This document shows, in pieces, positions 20,609 to 32,100 of a stretch of 64,000 nt of DNA (position 1 is the first letter of the stretch; each line of letters opens with the position of its first letter). The notes beneath the pieces were generated by a model, which saw only the letters and a program-made list of their open reading frames with translations, was not told the DNA's origin and ran no database searches. Made by a program: the position numbers and the translations under genes. The stretch is from Notospermus geniculatus (taxonomy: Eukaryota > Nemertea > Pilidiophora > Heteronemertea > Lineidae), in contig NMRB01000218.1 in the NCBI GenBank assembly GCA_002633025.1, forward strand, positions 155,437-219,436. Reading direction: 5' to 3'.

Positions 20609-20968
20609 AATGTTACGAAGTAAAATGTTATAAATAAAGCTATAATTAGTAAATATTTTACACTTTCCTTCTTCGTTTATAAAATGATATTGATTAATAA
20701 AATTATAAGCTTTAACTAATTGTGTATGAAATAAATCCAGTCTATTATGATCATCCTTATTACTTATTGGTCTAAAATTTATCCAATTCCAATATAAATT
20801 CGGCTCTGCCGGCATCTCTAGTACATGTTCTAGTTCGTGGCCGCAGAGTAGTTTTTGACCAAAGATTTCATTGTTTATGTATGCTCTGCGATCTCTTTGA
20901 TATTGTGCCCATTTGTTAAAAAATTCAGTAGAACAACCAAGATAAGTCGGTTTAATTATTTCCACCAT
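20582..20968 (-). CDS. Small Polinton protein with HNH-like pattern
   Basis: Intact 128-codon minus-strand gene starting MVEIIKPTYLGCSTEFFNKW. The middle, CGHELEHVLEMPAEPNLYWN then WINFRPISNKDDHNR, recalls a degenerate HNH signature (H..P...W.N.RP.SN..N). The last residues are altered by the tandem duplication at 20600-20630. It lies 29 bases downstream of the polymerase stop on the same strand. Nuclease function is only a suggestion. Confidence 0.5.
   Translation of the reverse strand: MVEIIKPTYLGCSTEFFNKWAQYQRDRRAYINNEIFGQKLLCGHELEHVLEMPAEPNLYWNWINFRPISNKDDHNRLDLFHTQLVKAYNFINQYHFINEEGKCKIFTNYSFIYNILLRNILLRKIPNN
20600..20630. repeat. 15-base tandem duplication at convergent gene ends
   Basis: ACGAAGTAAAATGTT is repeated back to back. 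It overlaps the stop of the plus-strand gene and adds a repeated NILLR to the end of the minus-strand frame. Confidence 0.85.
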
Positions 20969-21876
20969 TTATATAACAAAAATTTTATTTAATTAGGTTA
21001 AACTGATGCAGGATCACTATAATCTATAAAAGCCTCATAATAAGTACCAAATGGTATTGTAGTTTTACCATCACCTAAGATAAATCTTTTATCATCAAAC
21101 GGATTTAAACTTCTTTTATTTATTTCCTCTACGTACATGTTATGCTTTTCTGATCTTAGTGTACGCATATCATGACTGCATTTTTTCTTATCAAATAATG
21201 AAGTAAAATAATCTTCAAATGTTATATGTTTTTTAACTACATGTTTACTTATTCCTTTTAGTTTTTTAGATTCGCTCTCTTTAGTTCGGTAAGCATACAT
21301 CTTACTTCTTAAAGCTATAAATTCTGTCATTTCTTCACCAGCTAATTCATCCTCAAAATAAACCGGAACTTTCTTTTCACTTACATCATATAATGGATGA
21401 TTTTTTGGGTAACCGCTGAAATCGAAATGATCTTTTAAATTGGTTAAATCCTTAACTAGATCATCGGTTTTCAGCTTTAGAACGAATGAGTCCGTATCCT
21501 GATAGAGTAATTCTATGTTTTTCTCACCGAAATACGGTTGTAGAGTTTCGTAGTAGAATTTATACATTAATAACTTTGATAATTCTAAAACTGTTGCTCC
21601 TATGTAAATAGGTTTATCAAATCTTATCGATGCTTTCCTCATTAGGATTGCGCATAGATCTTGGTCAAATATTATCTTTGAATCAAATTTAGGATTTGTT
21701 TGTAATTTTAAAGCTCTTTCATTATCGCTAACTAATTCCACTTCTTTTCTGTTTCTGATGTTTTCACAAGTTTTTCCGTAAAATGCATTGTTCATCAATT
21801 TGAAGTAGTCCTTTTCGAAATCTGTCGTTGCTTGCATTCTCTGTTTAGTATTATGATCGATGTATGCTGAAAGCCA

Positions 21877-23067
21877 TTGGGCCGAATTCATAAAAACTAG
21901 CATTTGCTTTTTCTGGGCTTTTTCTTGAAGAGGTATTTACTTTTGCTTTTGCTTCATAGAACAAGCAACTCCCTACAAGAAACAGCAGAAGCTTTGTCTT
22001 GCGAGCATTAGCTTCATCAGACAGAAAATGCTTGAGAGCGTATACATAAAAACGAGCTTTTCCTAATGCCATGAAGCATTTTCTGTCATTTTTGCAAGCT
22101 CCTCCAGAGTGGATTGACCTCTGCCTTAGGAGCATCTTTCCCTTTTAGGACACTATGTTCATGCATGAAGGAGCAGGGGCAGATACAGAGGGGGGTTCTC
22201 GAGATTGGAAACCCCTCGGTGACCAAAGATAACATTTTTTTGTCACTATAGTACACACCGATCATCTCGCTTTTATCGTTGTAGCGCCTACCCGTGCTTC
22301 TGATTTAATCATCGTGATACAATCGTTTCACCGATGGCAGCGTGGCATCGGACTTTCTCAACATCACATGCCAGAAAATCGCGTCTCAGAGCTTCTAATT
22401 TTAAAACTTTTCCTAGAGGAGGTCCCCAGACCCCCGCCCAATCGGCGCCAGCGGCTCTGATGAAGCGCAAGTCGATGGTGCGCGAGTCCAGTGGCCTCTA
22501 CCTTCGGAACCAACCCCGGATCTGCGGGGTTCAAGGGTTCGATACCGCCCTTGGGGTCCGCGGCGACCATTTGTAAAAAAATGATTTCTGGCTGACTTTG
22601 ACATCAAAACACTGATTTCGGACGTGGTTTTTAGGAACAAAACGTCACAGAAAAATATCCCAGAACGCGTCTCAGAGTATCTAGATTTTCAAATTTTCCT
22701 GGGCCCCCCCCCCCGACCCCCATCGGGGCGAGGGCCTTCGGCGCTTTGACTCGTTCACATGAGTAGCACCACCGTGCGTGGCTTCGGATACAGACCCTAA
22801 TCATTATTTCATTGTATATTCCTACATGATAGTAAAGTCGTCTCCGAATTTCGCAAATTTTCGACCCCAACCGGGGTCTTCGTCAGGCACTTACTAGTAG
22901 AAATTACCCAAGATCTTGCTTGGCTTCATAAGAAAAGGTGATTAGGTTAAGCAATTGATTATGAATGTTTGCGAGCAAATTCTTTGGTTTGTGCTTCTCC
23001 TTGACAAGCAAAAGCTTGGCCTTAGGGCTTTGGCTTGTAAGCCTTTGCTATGTTTTATGAATTCGGC
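21877..23067. mobile_element. 1.19 kb element with GGGCCGAATTCAT ends in polymerase
   Basis: Inverted termini TTGGGCCGAATTCAT / ATGAATTCGGC(CCAA) bound the element. CCA at 21874-21876 and 23068-23070 is a probable 3-bp duplication. Polymerase coding is continuous across the insertion once it is ignored. The interior carries (-) ORFs without family signals and TTTTCGACCCCAACCGGGGT near 22858. GGGCCG(A/T)ATTC termini with 3-bp duplications fit PIF/Harbinger-type non-autonomous elements. Confidence 0.8.
22850..22890. repeat. 'CGACCCCAACCGGGGTCTTCGTCAGGC' motif, copy 1
   Basis: The GACCCCAACCGGGGTC inverted repeat with the tail TTCGTCAGGC recurs at 28009-28037 inside the integrase gene, with the same left context GCAAATTTT / GCGAATTTT. 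It may mark the end of a shared repeat family. Confidence 0.65.
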
Positions 23068-23395
23068 CCAATGTCTTTGTTCAAATTCTATGATATAGTG
23101 AACCTTCCTTAGAATCATTCCTTGCTGTAAATAGAATTGTAGATTTCTGTAGTGTACTATATAATTTAATTTATCTTTTTGGGTTAGGATTAATTTATTT
23201 ACTTTGGTCTTTTCTCGTCACCTAATATTTCTTTTTGGTAAGGACTTAGTTCATCATCGGGTATAAATAGTGGTTCCGGGCAACACGGAAAATTTATAGA
23301 TTTAAATTTAATTGATGTTGGATATTCTAAATGTACTTCAAAATAGTAACCTATGGGTGAATCTTCGGGAATACTTAAAATCTGTTCCTTTGTTA

Positions 23396-23450
23396 CTTCA
23401 AAATTTGTTACTTCAAAATTTGTTACTTCAAAAATTTGTTACTTTAAAAT
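23396..23450. repeat. 15-16 base tandem repeat in polymerase
   Basis: The unit TTTGTTACTTCAAAA occurs about four times in a row, with the last copies changed by one base. It is an expansion of polymerase coding sequence just after palm motif A and shifts the frame. Confidence 0.85.
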
Positions 23451-23519
23451 TCTTTTCAGGTAAAAATTCCATCTTTGCCCAACCGTATAAATTATTTGCA
23501 TCGACATATAATAGTTTAT

Positions 23520-23637
23520 GGGCCGTATTCTAGAAGCTTCCTTAAGTGTAAGGTCGACCTTTAGCTATTGTTTGCAGGGTAGAATACAAAAGATTCAGGT
23601 CGACCTTACACTTAAGGAAGCTTCTAGAATACGGCCC
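23520..23637. mobile_element. 118-bp palindromic MITE, TSD TAT
   Basis: Inverted arms of about 42 bases starting GGGCCGTATTCTAGAAGCTT and mirrored at the right end, flanked by TAT (23517-23519, 23638-23640). Removing the element and one TAT restores an uninterrupted polymerase reading around motif A. The ends match the PIF/Harbinger-like GGGCCGTATTC type. Confidence 0.93.
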
Positions 23638-24667
23638 TATGATTTTCATCTGCTTTAACATATCTTGTTCCCATTATTCCAGAAATTCCTCCTCTTATAG
23701 CTTTTTCAAATGTTAATAATGTATGATGATCAGTTAATAAATCTAAATTTATATCTGTATATTTTAAACCAGCTTGCCAAGTTAATCCAGGGCAAGAATA
23801 ACAATGACAAGGATCAATTTCGAAATATTTTACATTAACTTCTCTAAATCTCTCAAATAAATCTGCTAATAATAATACATCTGATTTTAAGTATAAGTCT
23901 ATAAATTCGCCATGATTATTAATTTTAAAATGATCCCACATTTCTTTAGCACTTTGATAAATTGATACTGGTTGCATCTCATTTTTAAGATCATCATAAA
24001 ACATTTCTGGGGTTAATTTTTTTTCATTATAACTTTCAAAAGAATTATAAAACGAATAGGGAACAGATCCTTTTTTCCTTAATAATTTAAAATCTTCTTC
24101 ATTTGGATAAGCTTGTCTGGTTATCTTAAAATCATCATCAACCATTGATTTAGTACAATTATCTAAACTACCTTGTAAAAATCTATATGAGTCTAAAAAT
24201 CTTAAACAACCGAATTGGAACGAAATATAACACTCTGCAGTTTTAGCTAATATTTTAACTTGTTTATCAGTCTTTTTAGTTAATGTTTTAACGAATAGAT
24301 GAGCGTCATAGTTACTGAGGTTATGGAAGAACACAGGTACAAAGTTTATATTTCTAGCTTTTAAGTTACAATAATTATGAGCGGCTCCTTTAAATTTTCC
24401 ATTGTAATGATCATGATCAGGAACAATTTTTCCATTGGTCTTTGACCACGCTTCGCGATACAAAGTTTTCTTACAGTAGTAGCACTGATTTGTATTGTTA
24501 AATTCCTCATCTTCTTCCGGTGTTAAATTCATTTCAATTTTTGTATTTAAAAGATTTGCAAATCCTTTTTCTATTGTAATCAACCAATCACAGAAATGAT
24601 CTACAACGTCTGGTCCTCTATGACATAAATATTCACTTTGGTATAAATTTGGATAATCTGAATGTAC

Positions 24668-25697
24668 GCCCTTAGTCAATAATAAATGCCCAGCTAATTT
24701 TCCGGCATATCTCAATGAATATTTTTCATAGCCACGTTTTCGTTTCATGCGCATAATCTAGGGCCACTAGGGCACCTTTTAACACCATAAAACTTGAAAT
24801 CATTACACAACTGTGTTTTTGGCAGAAGTTTGAAATTTGGCCAAAATATCATGTTTTTTTTAATACTCACTTGTTCGGGTTGAAACTGGCACTGTTTTGA
24901 AGCCAGTCTGTTTCTGGACAATACAATTGTGTTAAATTCAAAATTGAGCAACTTTGTGACGATTTATGATGATTTTTCTGTGGAATAAAATCCCAACAAT
25001 TCCAGTTGACTCCAAGCCGCATTTTATCAATACCCCGATCACGTGCCCTAATTCAGTAAGTCTATTGAAGGCCTATTCAAACCGGGGCCTATTCAAACAT
25101 TTATGTTGATCCCAATAACAGGTTACGCAGGTGTTTATGACTGTCACAAGGCCTGCATCAATGGGAGTTGACCACGATTACCCAGTGCAACTTACACCGG
25201 TGTGTCAGTCACCAAGTTGGCCTATTGTGAGAGACACGGTTCATAATTTCACAAGGGGCCCATTACTCCATGTCAGTCGCTCCTTTTGTGGTTGAGAAGC
25301 TAATAAATATTCACGACTGGGTAATGCTAAAACCCTGTGCCTTGAGTGCCTGGAACGAATGGCAAGAACTGGGAAAATCATTTTACAAAATCATCTGTAA
25401 CTTTGCTTTAAATGGGAATTTTAGCATTCCGAAAATTTTCATGTGTCGAGAAACAGACTGGCTTCAAAACAGTGCCAGTTTCAACCCGAACAAGTGAGTA
25501 TTTAAAAAACATGATATTTTTTGGCCAAATTTCAAACTTTTGCCAAAAACACAGTTGTGTAATGATTTCAAGTTTTATGGTGTTAAAAGGTGTCCTAGTG
25601 GCCCTAGATTATGCGCATGAAAAGAAAACGTGGCTATGAAAAATATTCATTGAGATATGCCGGAAAATTAGCTGGGCATTTATTATTGACTAAGGGT
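24668..25697. mobile_element. 1.03 kb foldback element, TSD GTAC
   Basis: Inverted arms of about 248 bases (24668-24915 and 25450-25697) start (G/A)CCCTTAGTCAATAATAAAT. GTAC lies at 24664-24667 and 25698-25701. The loop (24916-25449) has no gene. The first 29 residues of the open frame ending at 24754 come from the left arm and are not polymerase. It lies just after the exonuclease I motif of the polymerase. Confidence 0.88.
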
Positions 25698-27644
25698 GTA
25701 CATAACAACCAACTGCTGATGCAATTTGTTATTTTAGTTTCTTTGTTTTCAATTCAACGGGTTCTACAAGTGCTTTCCGGGGTTCATTAGTTACGTGGTT
25801 AATACTTTCAAAATCTGCGTAAATTACAATGGGACTTTATACTTGAAGTGATAATTTTTTTAAAAATTATCACTTCAAAAATTTTAGTGTTGAGTCGATT
25901 GGCATTTTCACTTCACAATAATCGTGTTCACCACATTTCTTTTTATGCTCTATTAATGTTTCAATTCTATCAAAGGCGTTCATACACCTTCTACATAAAT
26001 GTTTAGTATTTTTATTATCTGTTCTAAAGAAAAGGTTAATATTTTTTAGATACATATAATGTTGTTCGTAGTATAAAATATCGATAACATCATCATCATC
26101 AAAATTCTTTGAAAGATATAACGGTTCTAAAGAATAATCTAGAATTGAAGTTGAACCAGGTTTTTTAGTTTCTAGTCCAAAAACATTTATTTTTAGATTA
26201 TTTTCCTTTTCAATTTTTGGAATATCTTTTATCATAACCGGAAAATTATCAATTTTTATTTCATTTTGATACTTTTTATAAGAATATATATAACTTACAT
26301 GATCTTTAGGTGGATATTTAGCAGCTAATAAAGCCCATAGGAAACATTTTTCGTCGTTAGCTTTTACATTTATCACGGCATTTGTTTTGAAAGGAAGTTG
26401 AATAAAGTGGCCACCTTTTGTCTCTTTCATCCCGACAACCCAAATATCCATGTATTTTATTTGGTCTAGTGATAAACCACTTCCATTAAAATATCTTTCA
26501 TTAATTTGTAATTTTATGTAATCTAACGATTTATTTAACATTTCCCTACCTTGTTGTTGTGTACCCAGCACTACTTCAAAGGGTGATTGAATGCTTTGAG
26601 TTGTCATATTACCCTCTTTTAAGAATTGAACTTCGCATGATAAACTTATTTTAAACCGTTTGTTTTTAACACTAGCTAGCAGATCACCAAACTTATCTTG
26701 GTACTCTCTTACATATTTTGCCTTTTTACCATATCTTAACTGCATTGAAACATAATTTCTATCGAGTCCTGCCGGCCTGCCAAATTGTTTAAGAATTCTT
26801 AGTCCATGAACGGAATCTATTTCCAATCGAGTTAAACCTTTAGTTGCACGTTGTAACACTGCTGTCGCAGTTGGCTTAGCTTCACGTTTCACCTTTTCCG
26901 TAAAATGCCTTGGTAATTCTTCAAATAATTCTTTAGTTTCTTCTTGTTTTGGATTAATTCCTGGTAATACCTCGAACAATTTTCTAGTTTCTTGTCTCTC
27001 TTGACCTCTTAAAATATCTCTTCGAATTTTTGGAGTGTAGAGATTAATAGTACTTTCTACATTATTTTTGTGTGTTTTTGTTTGAAGATATTTTCCCCAC
27101 TTTCGGTTTTTTATTAATTTTTTACAGTATTCAAAATATCTAGTATTTTCTTCATGTGGGATTACTCTTCCTGGTTGATCAACAACGACAGCTGTGTCTG
27201 GTGTTTCAACATTTCTTACTGGTGGGGTAGTAGGATTTCTTCTAATGTCAACAAGATCGGATTTACTACGAGTAGTGTTGGTTGTGGTTTTCTTTTCCTC
27301 ATAAATATTAGACCAGTTTTGTAAATGTTTTTTAGTTTTGTTATGTCTTGCAAGATTTGAAGGTGTAACATCAGTACTACACACTTCGCAACGGATTGTC
27401 CCTGATTGAACCGAGTTTGTGGGTTGCGGTGTGGGTATGGGTTGTGTAGGTATAGGCCGAATAGGTATCGGTCGAATAATTGGTGGTGTAGGATGCGGAA
27501 GATCAGCTAGGTTAATACCACCCGAAATTACAATTGGTCGGTGTGGCTCCATACTATCATCAGGTGATATATTTTGAAAAAATCTATCCATTATAAATTG
27601 TTTGTCCGTTTTCTTCTCCTCCATTTATTTAGTAAAATTTTTGT

Positions 27645-28478
27645 TTAATTAAGTTTTTTTATGTCCGAAACTGGTATCCATTCGTTAAATTTATCGCTAT
27701 ATCCTTTCCATTTTACTAATCCATATTTCTTTCCTTTAATTGTTTTATATTTGATAATTTTTTCGATTTTGTATTCTAATTGTTCTGGATTGGGAACATA
27801 ACTCAATTCTTCTTCATAAAAATATCCATCAATTAGTTCATTCTGGTAATCTTCAAGCTGGTAAACAATTGGTTTAGTGAAAATAATCTGTTTAAGCTTG
27901 AACACATCTTCAGTAAAATTAGGAAGATAACCTTTAGCAAAAATAGTTTTATACTTAGAAATTCTCACATGATAAATAAAAAGGCAATTTCCAGAGTGTT
28001 TGCGAATTTTCGACCCCAACCGGGGTCTTCTTCAGGCTGGAACTTTACAATCCGAAACTCTAGAACAGACTGAGCTGAAACCCAAATGTAGACATGAAGT
28101 ATCCCATCCAAACAGGACGTGACAGCAATTAAGGAAAGAAAAGAGTACAAGCCNCCAAGCGTATCTACTGAATAAATCTATAACAGTTAAGATATATTTA
28201 TAATTTTTATTATTTTTTTCATAAGCTTGCATATCGACTAAATCAGCTTGCCATTGTTGGTCAATGTAGGAAACCATTGTTTTTCTGAATAAGAATTTTT
28301 TATGAACCGGTTTATGGAGTTGATAAGTTGGTAAATTATCTAAAAATTCTTTCACTTGTTTATATTTTATAAGTTTTTTATCCTCTTTAACTTTTTTCCA
28401 TATTTGTGCAATATTTGTATAAGCAACAGGACTTTCCGGATTGAAATATAAATCTCTAAGGTACTGTTCGTGCTCCAC
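27645..28478 (-). pseudogene. Polinton retrovirus-like integrase with chromodomain, core deleted
   Basis: Integrase that inserts the Polinton. The N-terminal part (28478-28155) has the zinc/HTH region (YLRDLYFNPESPVAY) and the start of the rve fold, QQWQADLVDMQAYEKNN (first catalytic Asp) and ILTVIDLFSRYAW. The C-terminal part (27966-27645) has VRISKYKTIFAKGYLPNFTE and a chromodomain (YKIEKIIKYKT...KWKGYSDKFNEWIPVSDIKK). Between them, 165-190 bases of unrelated sequence (about 27967-28155), including an N and the CCCCAACCGGGG motif, replace the part with the second Asp and the Glu. The copy is catalytically dead. Confidence 0.88.
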
Positions 28479-28504
28479 TTATTTATTTTTCGAGATTTTA
28501 TAAG

Positions 28505-28672
28505 TATAAGGAAAGTGCACGGATCTGGATGGAAGGAATTTTATTATTTTCAAAGCTTAGGTAGGTAAAATTTGAAAATTAGCCTAAAAATAGGGTTATT
28601 TTTAAGTTTTTTGCCTTTTTTTGCCCTTAATCTTCCCCTTCCGTCCAGATCCGTGCACTTTCCTTATACTTA
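28505..28672. mobile_element. Small inverted-repeat element
   Basis: TATAAGTATAAGGAAAGTGC at 28499 and its inverse GCACTTTCCTTATACTTAAG near 28655 bound about 165 bases. Inside are further inverted words (GTGCACGGATCTGGACGGAA-like). It probably replaced the end of the proline-rich gene. Confidence 0.6.
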
Positions 28673-28929
28673 AGTAGTTCGATTTTAGGTGGCTCAGGGT
28701 TAGGTAGTTCAGGTTTAGGTGGCTCAGGTTTAGGTAGTTCAGGTTCGGGTGGAAGAATTTCGGGAATAACCCATTCACCATCTACTAATTTAGGTTCTAG
28801 AAAATCCGGTTCTGATAGTTCCACTAGTTCTGGTTTTATAAATGATTCACGTTCAGTTGTAAGATTAGATTCCTCCAACATTTTATACCAGTTCTTTGGT
28901 CGCTTTGAATAACCCCAATATCTGCTCAT
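28627..28929 (-). CDS. Proline-rich small Polinton protein
   Basis: 100-codon minus-strand frame starting MSRYWGYSKRPKNWYKMLEE and containing a PEP/KPE-type repeat (PPEPELPKPEPPKPELPNPE). The C-terminal IWTEGED overlaps a sequence repeated inverted at about 28500-28535 (GTGCACGGATCTGGA), which may be an inserted element end. Function unknown; it lies between the integrase and capsid genes and has matching base composition. Confidence 0.5.
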   Translation of the reverse strand: MSRYWGYSKRPKNWYKMLEESNLTTERESFIKPELVELSEPDFLEPKLVDGEWVIPEILPPEPELPKPEPPKPELPNPEPPKIELLKYKESARIWTEGED

Positions 28930-29152
28930 TTATGTGGAAAATTTCATACTCATACTGAATATTTGCGTCATTAAACTTTATTTTCATATTTTTTTCATCT
29001 GTAACCCAAAGTCTTAATTTGTTAAATTTTTCTTTACAAGGTTTTTCTTTCATACTTGTTGAATTCTATTGTAGCATTTCTCCAAAATCACATTCCTTAA
29101 CTGGTAACCTTACAAATACATCACTTCTCTCACCATTATTGTTGACTCTTCT

Positions 29153-32100
29153 GTGGGTGGGACATTTTCTCATTTCGAGTACATGGACTGCAGGATGAAG
29201 GTTGCTCAATCACTGATATACTTGCCTGTGATATATCGCCCACCTCCTTCAACAAGAAACGGTCTAAAGACATCAGTCTTTTTCGAAGAATGGCGGTCAT
29301 ATTTGGATCGTCATACACAGTTGCACTCTGAAGTTTTGATTTTGGGAGATTTTAATTTTCACGTTGAAAGCGAGACATGTCCGGAGGCGAGAAGGTTCAG
29401 AAATATACTTGATTCTGTTGGTCTCACTCAGCATGTGAAAGACCCAACCCATCACTCTGGTCATGTCTTGGATCTCGTTATTACAAAGTCCGAAAGTTCA
29501 CTAGTCCAAGTCAAGCCAGAGGTATCTGATCCTGGTTTTTGTGATAGTAATGGTAATCCTAGTCGTGACCATCTTGCTGTGCTTATTTGTCTGTCGCTTT
29601 CTCATCCACTACCTCCAGAAAAGTGTGTATCGTTTCGTAGGCTCCGTGGTATTGCCGTCTCTGTCTTCCTCAGTGATATCAAGACAGCTTCTTTAGACAA
29701 GGCCCAGGGGACCGTTGAAGAGATGGTCGACTGTTATAATACAGCATTGTCCTCACTTATTGATAAACATGCTCCAATCGAGAAGAGGACAGTCACTCTT
29801 AGGCCCCACGCTGCTTGGTACACTGATGAACTGAGGGAGACTAAGCAGGAGCGTCGTAAAAGGGAAAGGTTATGGAGGAAGACAAACCTCACTGTTCACC
29901 TCCTGTCTTACCGGGATCAGTGTGCAACAGTTAACAAGATGTTACTGAAGGCCAAGAATGCATACTACTCAAACAAAGTCTTGGATTGTGGTAGGGATAT
30001 GAAAGCCCTCTTTAAGTTAACTGGGCACCTTTTGGGTAAATCAGGTGATGCTGCGCTGCCTGGTCACGTCTGCTCTGAAACTCTGGCCAATAATTTCAAT
30101 GAGTTTTATTTGCAGAAGATCGAGACCATCAGGGGTGGCCTCTGTGAAAACAACCATGAATCTGATGACATTGATCCACTGAAACAAGATGTTCCTTTTA
30201 CGGGCCAGGTGTTTTCAACTTTTAGAGAGGTTTCTGGAGATAGTGTGAGGAAGCTCATTCTATCATCCCCATCCAAGTCATGTGATCTAGATCCTCTACC
30301 GACATGGTTATTAAAGGACTGCGTGGATGCCTTGGTGCCACATGTGGCCGACATCGTCAATGCATCACTCAGAAGTGGAGATGTGCCACCTGTATTAAAA
30401 ACAGCCAATGTACAGTCATTGACAAAAGTTTATCTCCACCGTTAATCGTCAATAACTTCCTTATGAAGTGAAGAAATTTGATGCGGTTTTCAGCAAATAA
30501 TACTTCAATCTTTTCTGCATCTTTCATACACAAACCTGTCTCCGCAGCATCACTCTGACATTATGTAATCAGGCGCTGAAAAAAAAGTCCAAAATCAACT
30601 TTTTTATTTCCACGCCAATTTGGATTTTCTCACGTCCGACCAGTGTGTAGCAACATTTGAAAACAATTCACAAAGATTGTGCCATCAAATTCCACCTCAG
30701 TTTCTCAAAAAAGTGACTTTTGTTGGCTCTTGTCGGCAAAACAGTTGCGTGGGGCTTGAGATGGCCCCTTTTTAACTTTTTCAGCCATACACTGATTATG
30801 GAAAAAAGAGGTGTGTGAATAATGATTATGAAGGCGTGACTAGGCAGATCAAAGCCAATAAGTAGATTTTGGCATTGTGATTGTAATGCCTAAGTTTCCA
30901 TTCATGAATATTTACAGCATATGTCACAGTCGTTTGAATCAAAGTAAGATTTGGTCTTTGTCCAGGGCTGTCCATTGAATCGGAATAATAGGTATCCCTT
31001 TCCCTTTAGAATTGAAGGCCTATTGACAGAACAAATGAAACTTACAAGTGTCCAGATACCATAACCTACTGGGTTTGAGGGATTTGTGGTTTGTGGTTTG
31101 CGCCCCTATCCGAGTCCTATGATTGGTTGGGCAGTGGCATTCACAAATGCGGGGTCGTCTCACAGGCAAAATAAGAGCATTTGAATCTACTCCAAAATCA
31201 AACCAACAAAAGTCACTTTTTGAGAAACTGAGGTGGAATTTGATGGCGCAATCTTTGCGGATTGTTTTCAAGTGTTGCTACACACTGGTCGGACGTAAGA
31301 AAATCCAAATTGGCATGGAAATAAAAAAGTTGATTTTGGACTTTTTTTCAGCGCCTGATTACATAATGTGAGAGTGATGCTGCAGAAGCAGGTTTGTGTA
31401 TGAAAGATGCAGAAAAAATTGAAGTATTATTTGCTGAAAACCGCATCAAATTTCTTCACTTCATGAGGAAGTTATGGACGATTAACGGTGGAGATAAACT
31501 TTTGTCAATGACTGTACGTCCTCGCCTTAAGAAGGCTGGCCTTGATAAGGAACAAATGAAAAACTACAGGCCAGTTTCAAATCTGCCTTTTCTGTCAACG
31601 ATCATTGAAAAAGCTGTTGCGGCCTAACTGGACGAACACCTGGCCATCAACAATCTGAATGACACATTTCAGTCAGCTTATAAGGCCCAGCATTCAACAG
31701 AAACTGCTTTGATTAAGGTCCAGTCTGACATCGCAGATGCGCTTGATAAAGGAGAGGTCGTACTTCTTCTCATGCTTGACATGTCGGCCGCATTTGACAC
31801 CATTGACCACAATGTCCTTCTATCCCGTCTGGCACACTCATGTGGTATTATTGGGGATACTTTGGCTTGGTTTCGGTCATACTTGACCAATCGGCGTCAG
31901 TGTGTTGTGATTGACGGAAAAAGGTCTGATGGGAAAGTGTTGAAATACGGAGTTCCTCAGGGCTCGGTATTGGGGCCCAAATTGTATAGTATCTACACTC
32001 AGCCCATTGGTCAAATCTTCATGAGGCATGGCCTGTCATATCACCTGTATGCTGACGATTCACAAGACTACGTTGTGGTGAGGCCATCACCAGCCAATTT

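Larger units (their letters stand above)
20998..27624 (-). pseudogene. Polinton protein-primed DNA polymerase B, multiply interrupted
   Basis: Family B, protein-primed polymerase that would replicate the element. The N-terminal part (27624-25870) includes a zinc-finger-like CEVCSTDVTPSNLARHNKTK and a second cysteine cluster (HLCRRCMNAFDRIETLIEHK). The exonuclease motif IYADFE is visible near 25800 (minus). The next part (24663-23641) has an endonuclease-VII-like insert (CYYCKKTL...PDHDHYNGKFKGAAHNYCN) and the exonuclease Asp motif YLKSDVLLLADLF. Palm motif A (YVDANNLYGW) lies near 23500. The last part (21873-20998) has motif B (KLMNNAFYGKT) and motif C (LLYQDTDSF). Breaks: a short palindrome near 25845-25880, a foldback element (24668-25697), a MITE (23520-23637), a tandem expansion (23396-23450), an in-frame stop near 23203 and a 1.2 kb insertion (21877-23067). 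All key motifs survive but the copy cannot be expressed as one protein. Confidence 0.9.

Noticed and set aside
22334-22870. Several overlapping ORFs in the 1.19 kb element
   Set aside because: GC-rich stretch open in several frames with no family signature; the element looks non-autonomous.
24668-24754. N-terminal RMKRKRGYEKYSLRYAGKLA as a polymerase domain
   Set aside because: The same sequence is mirrored at 25611-25697; it belongs to the arm of the GTAC foldback element that interrupts the polymerase.
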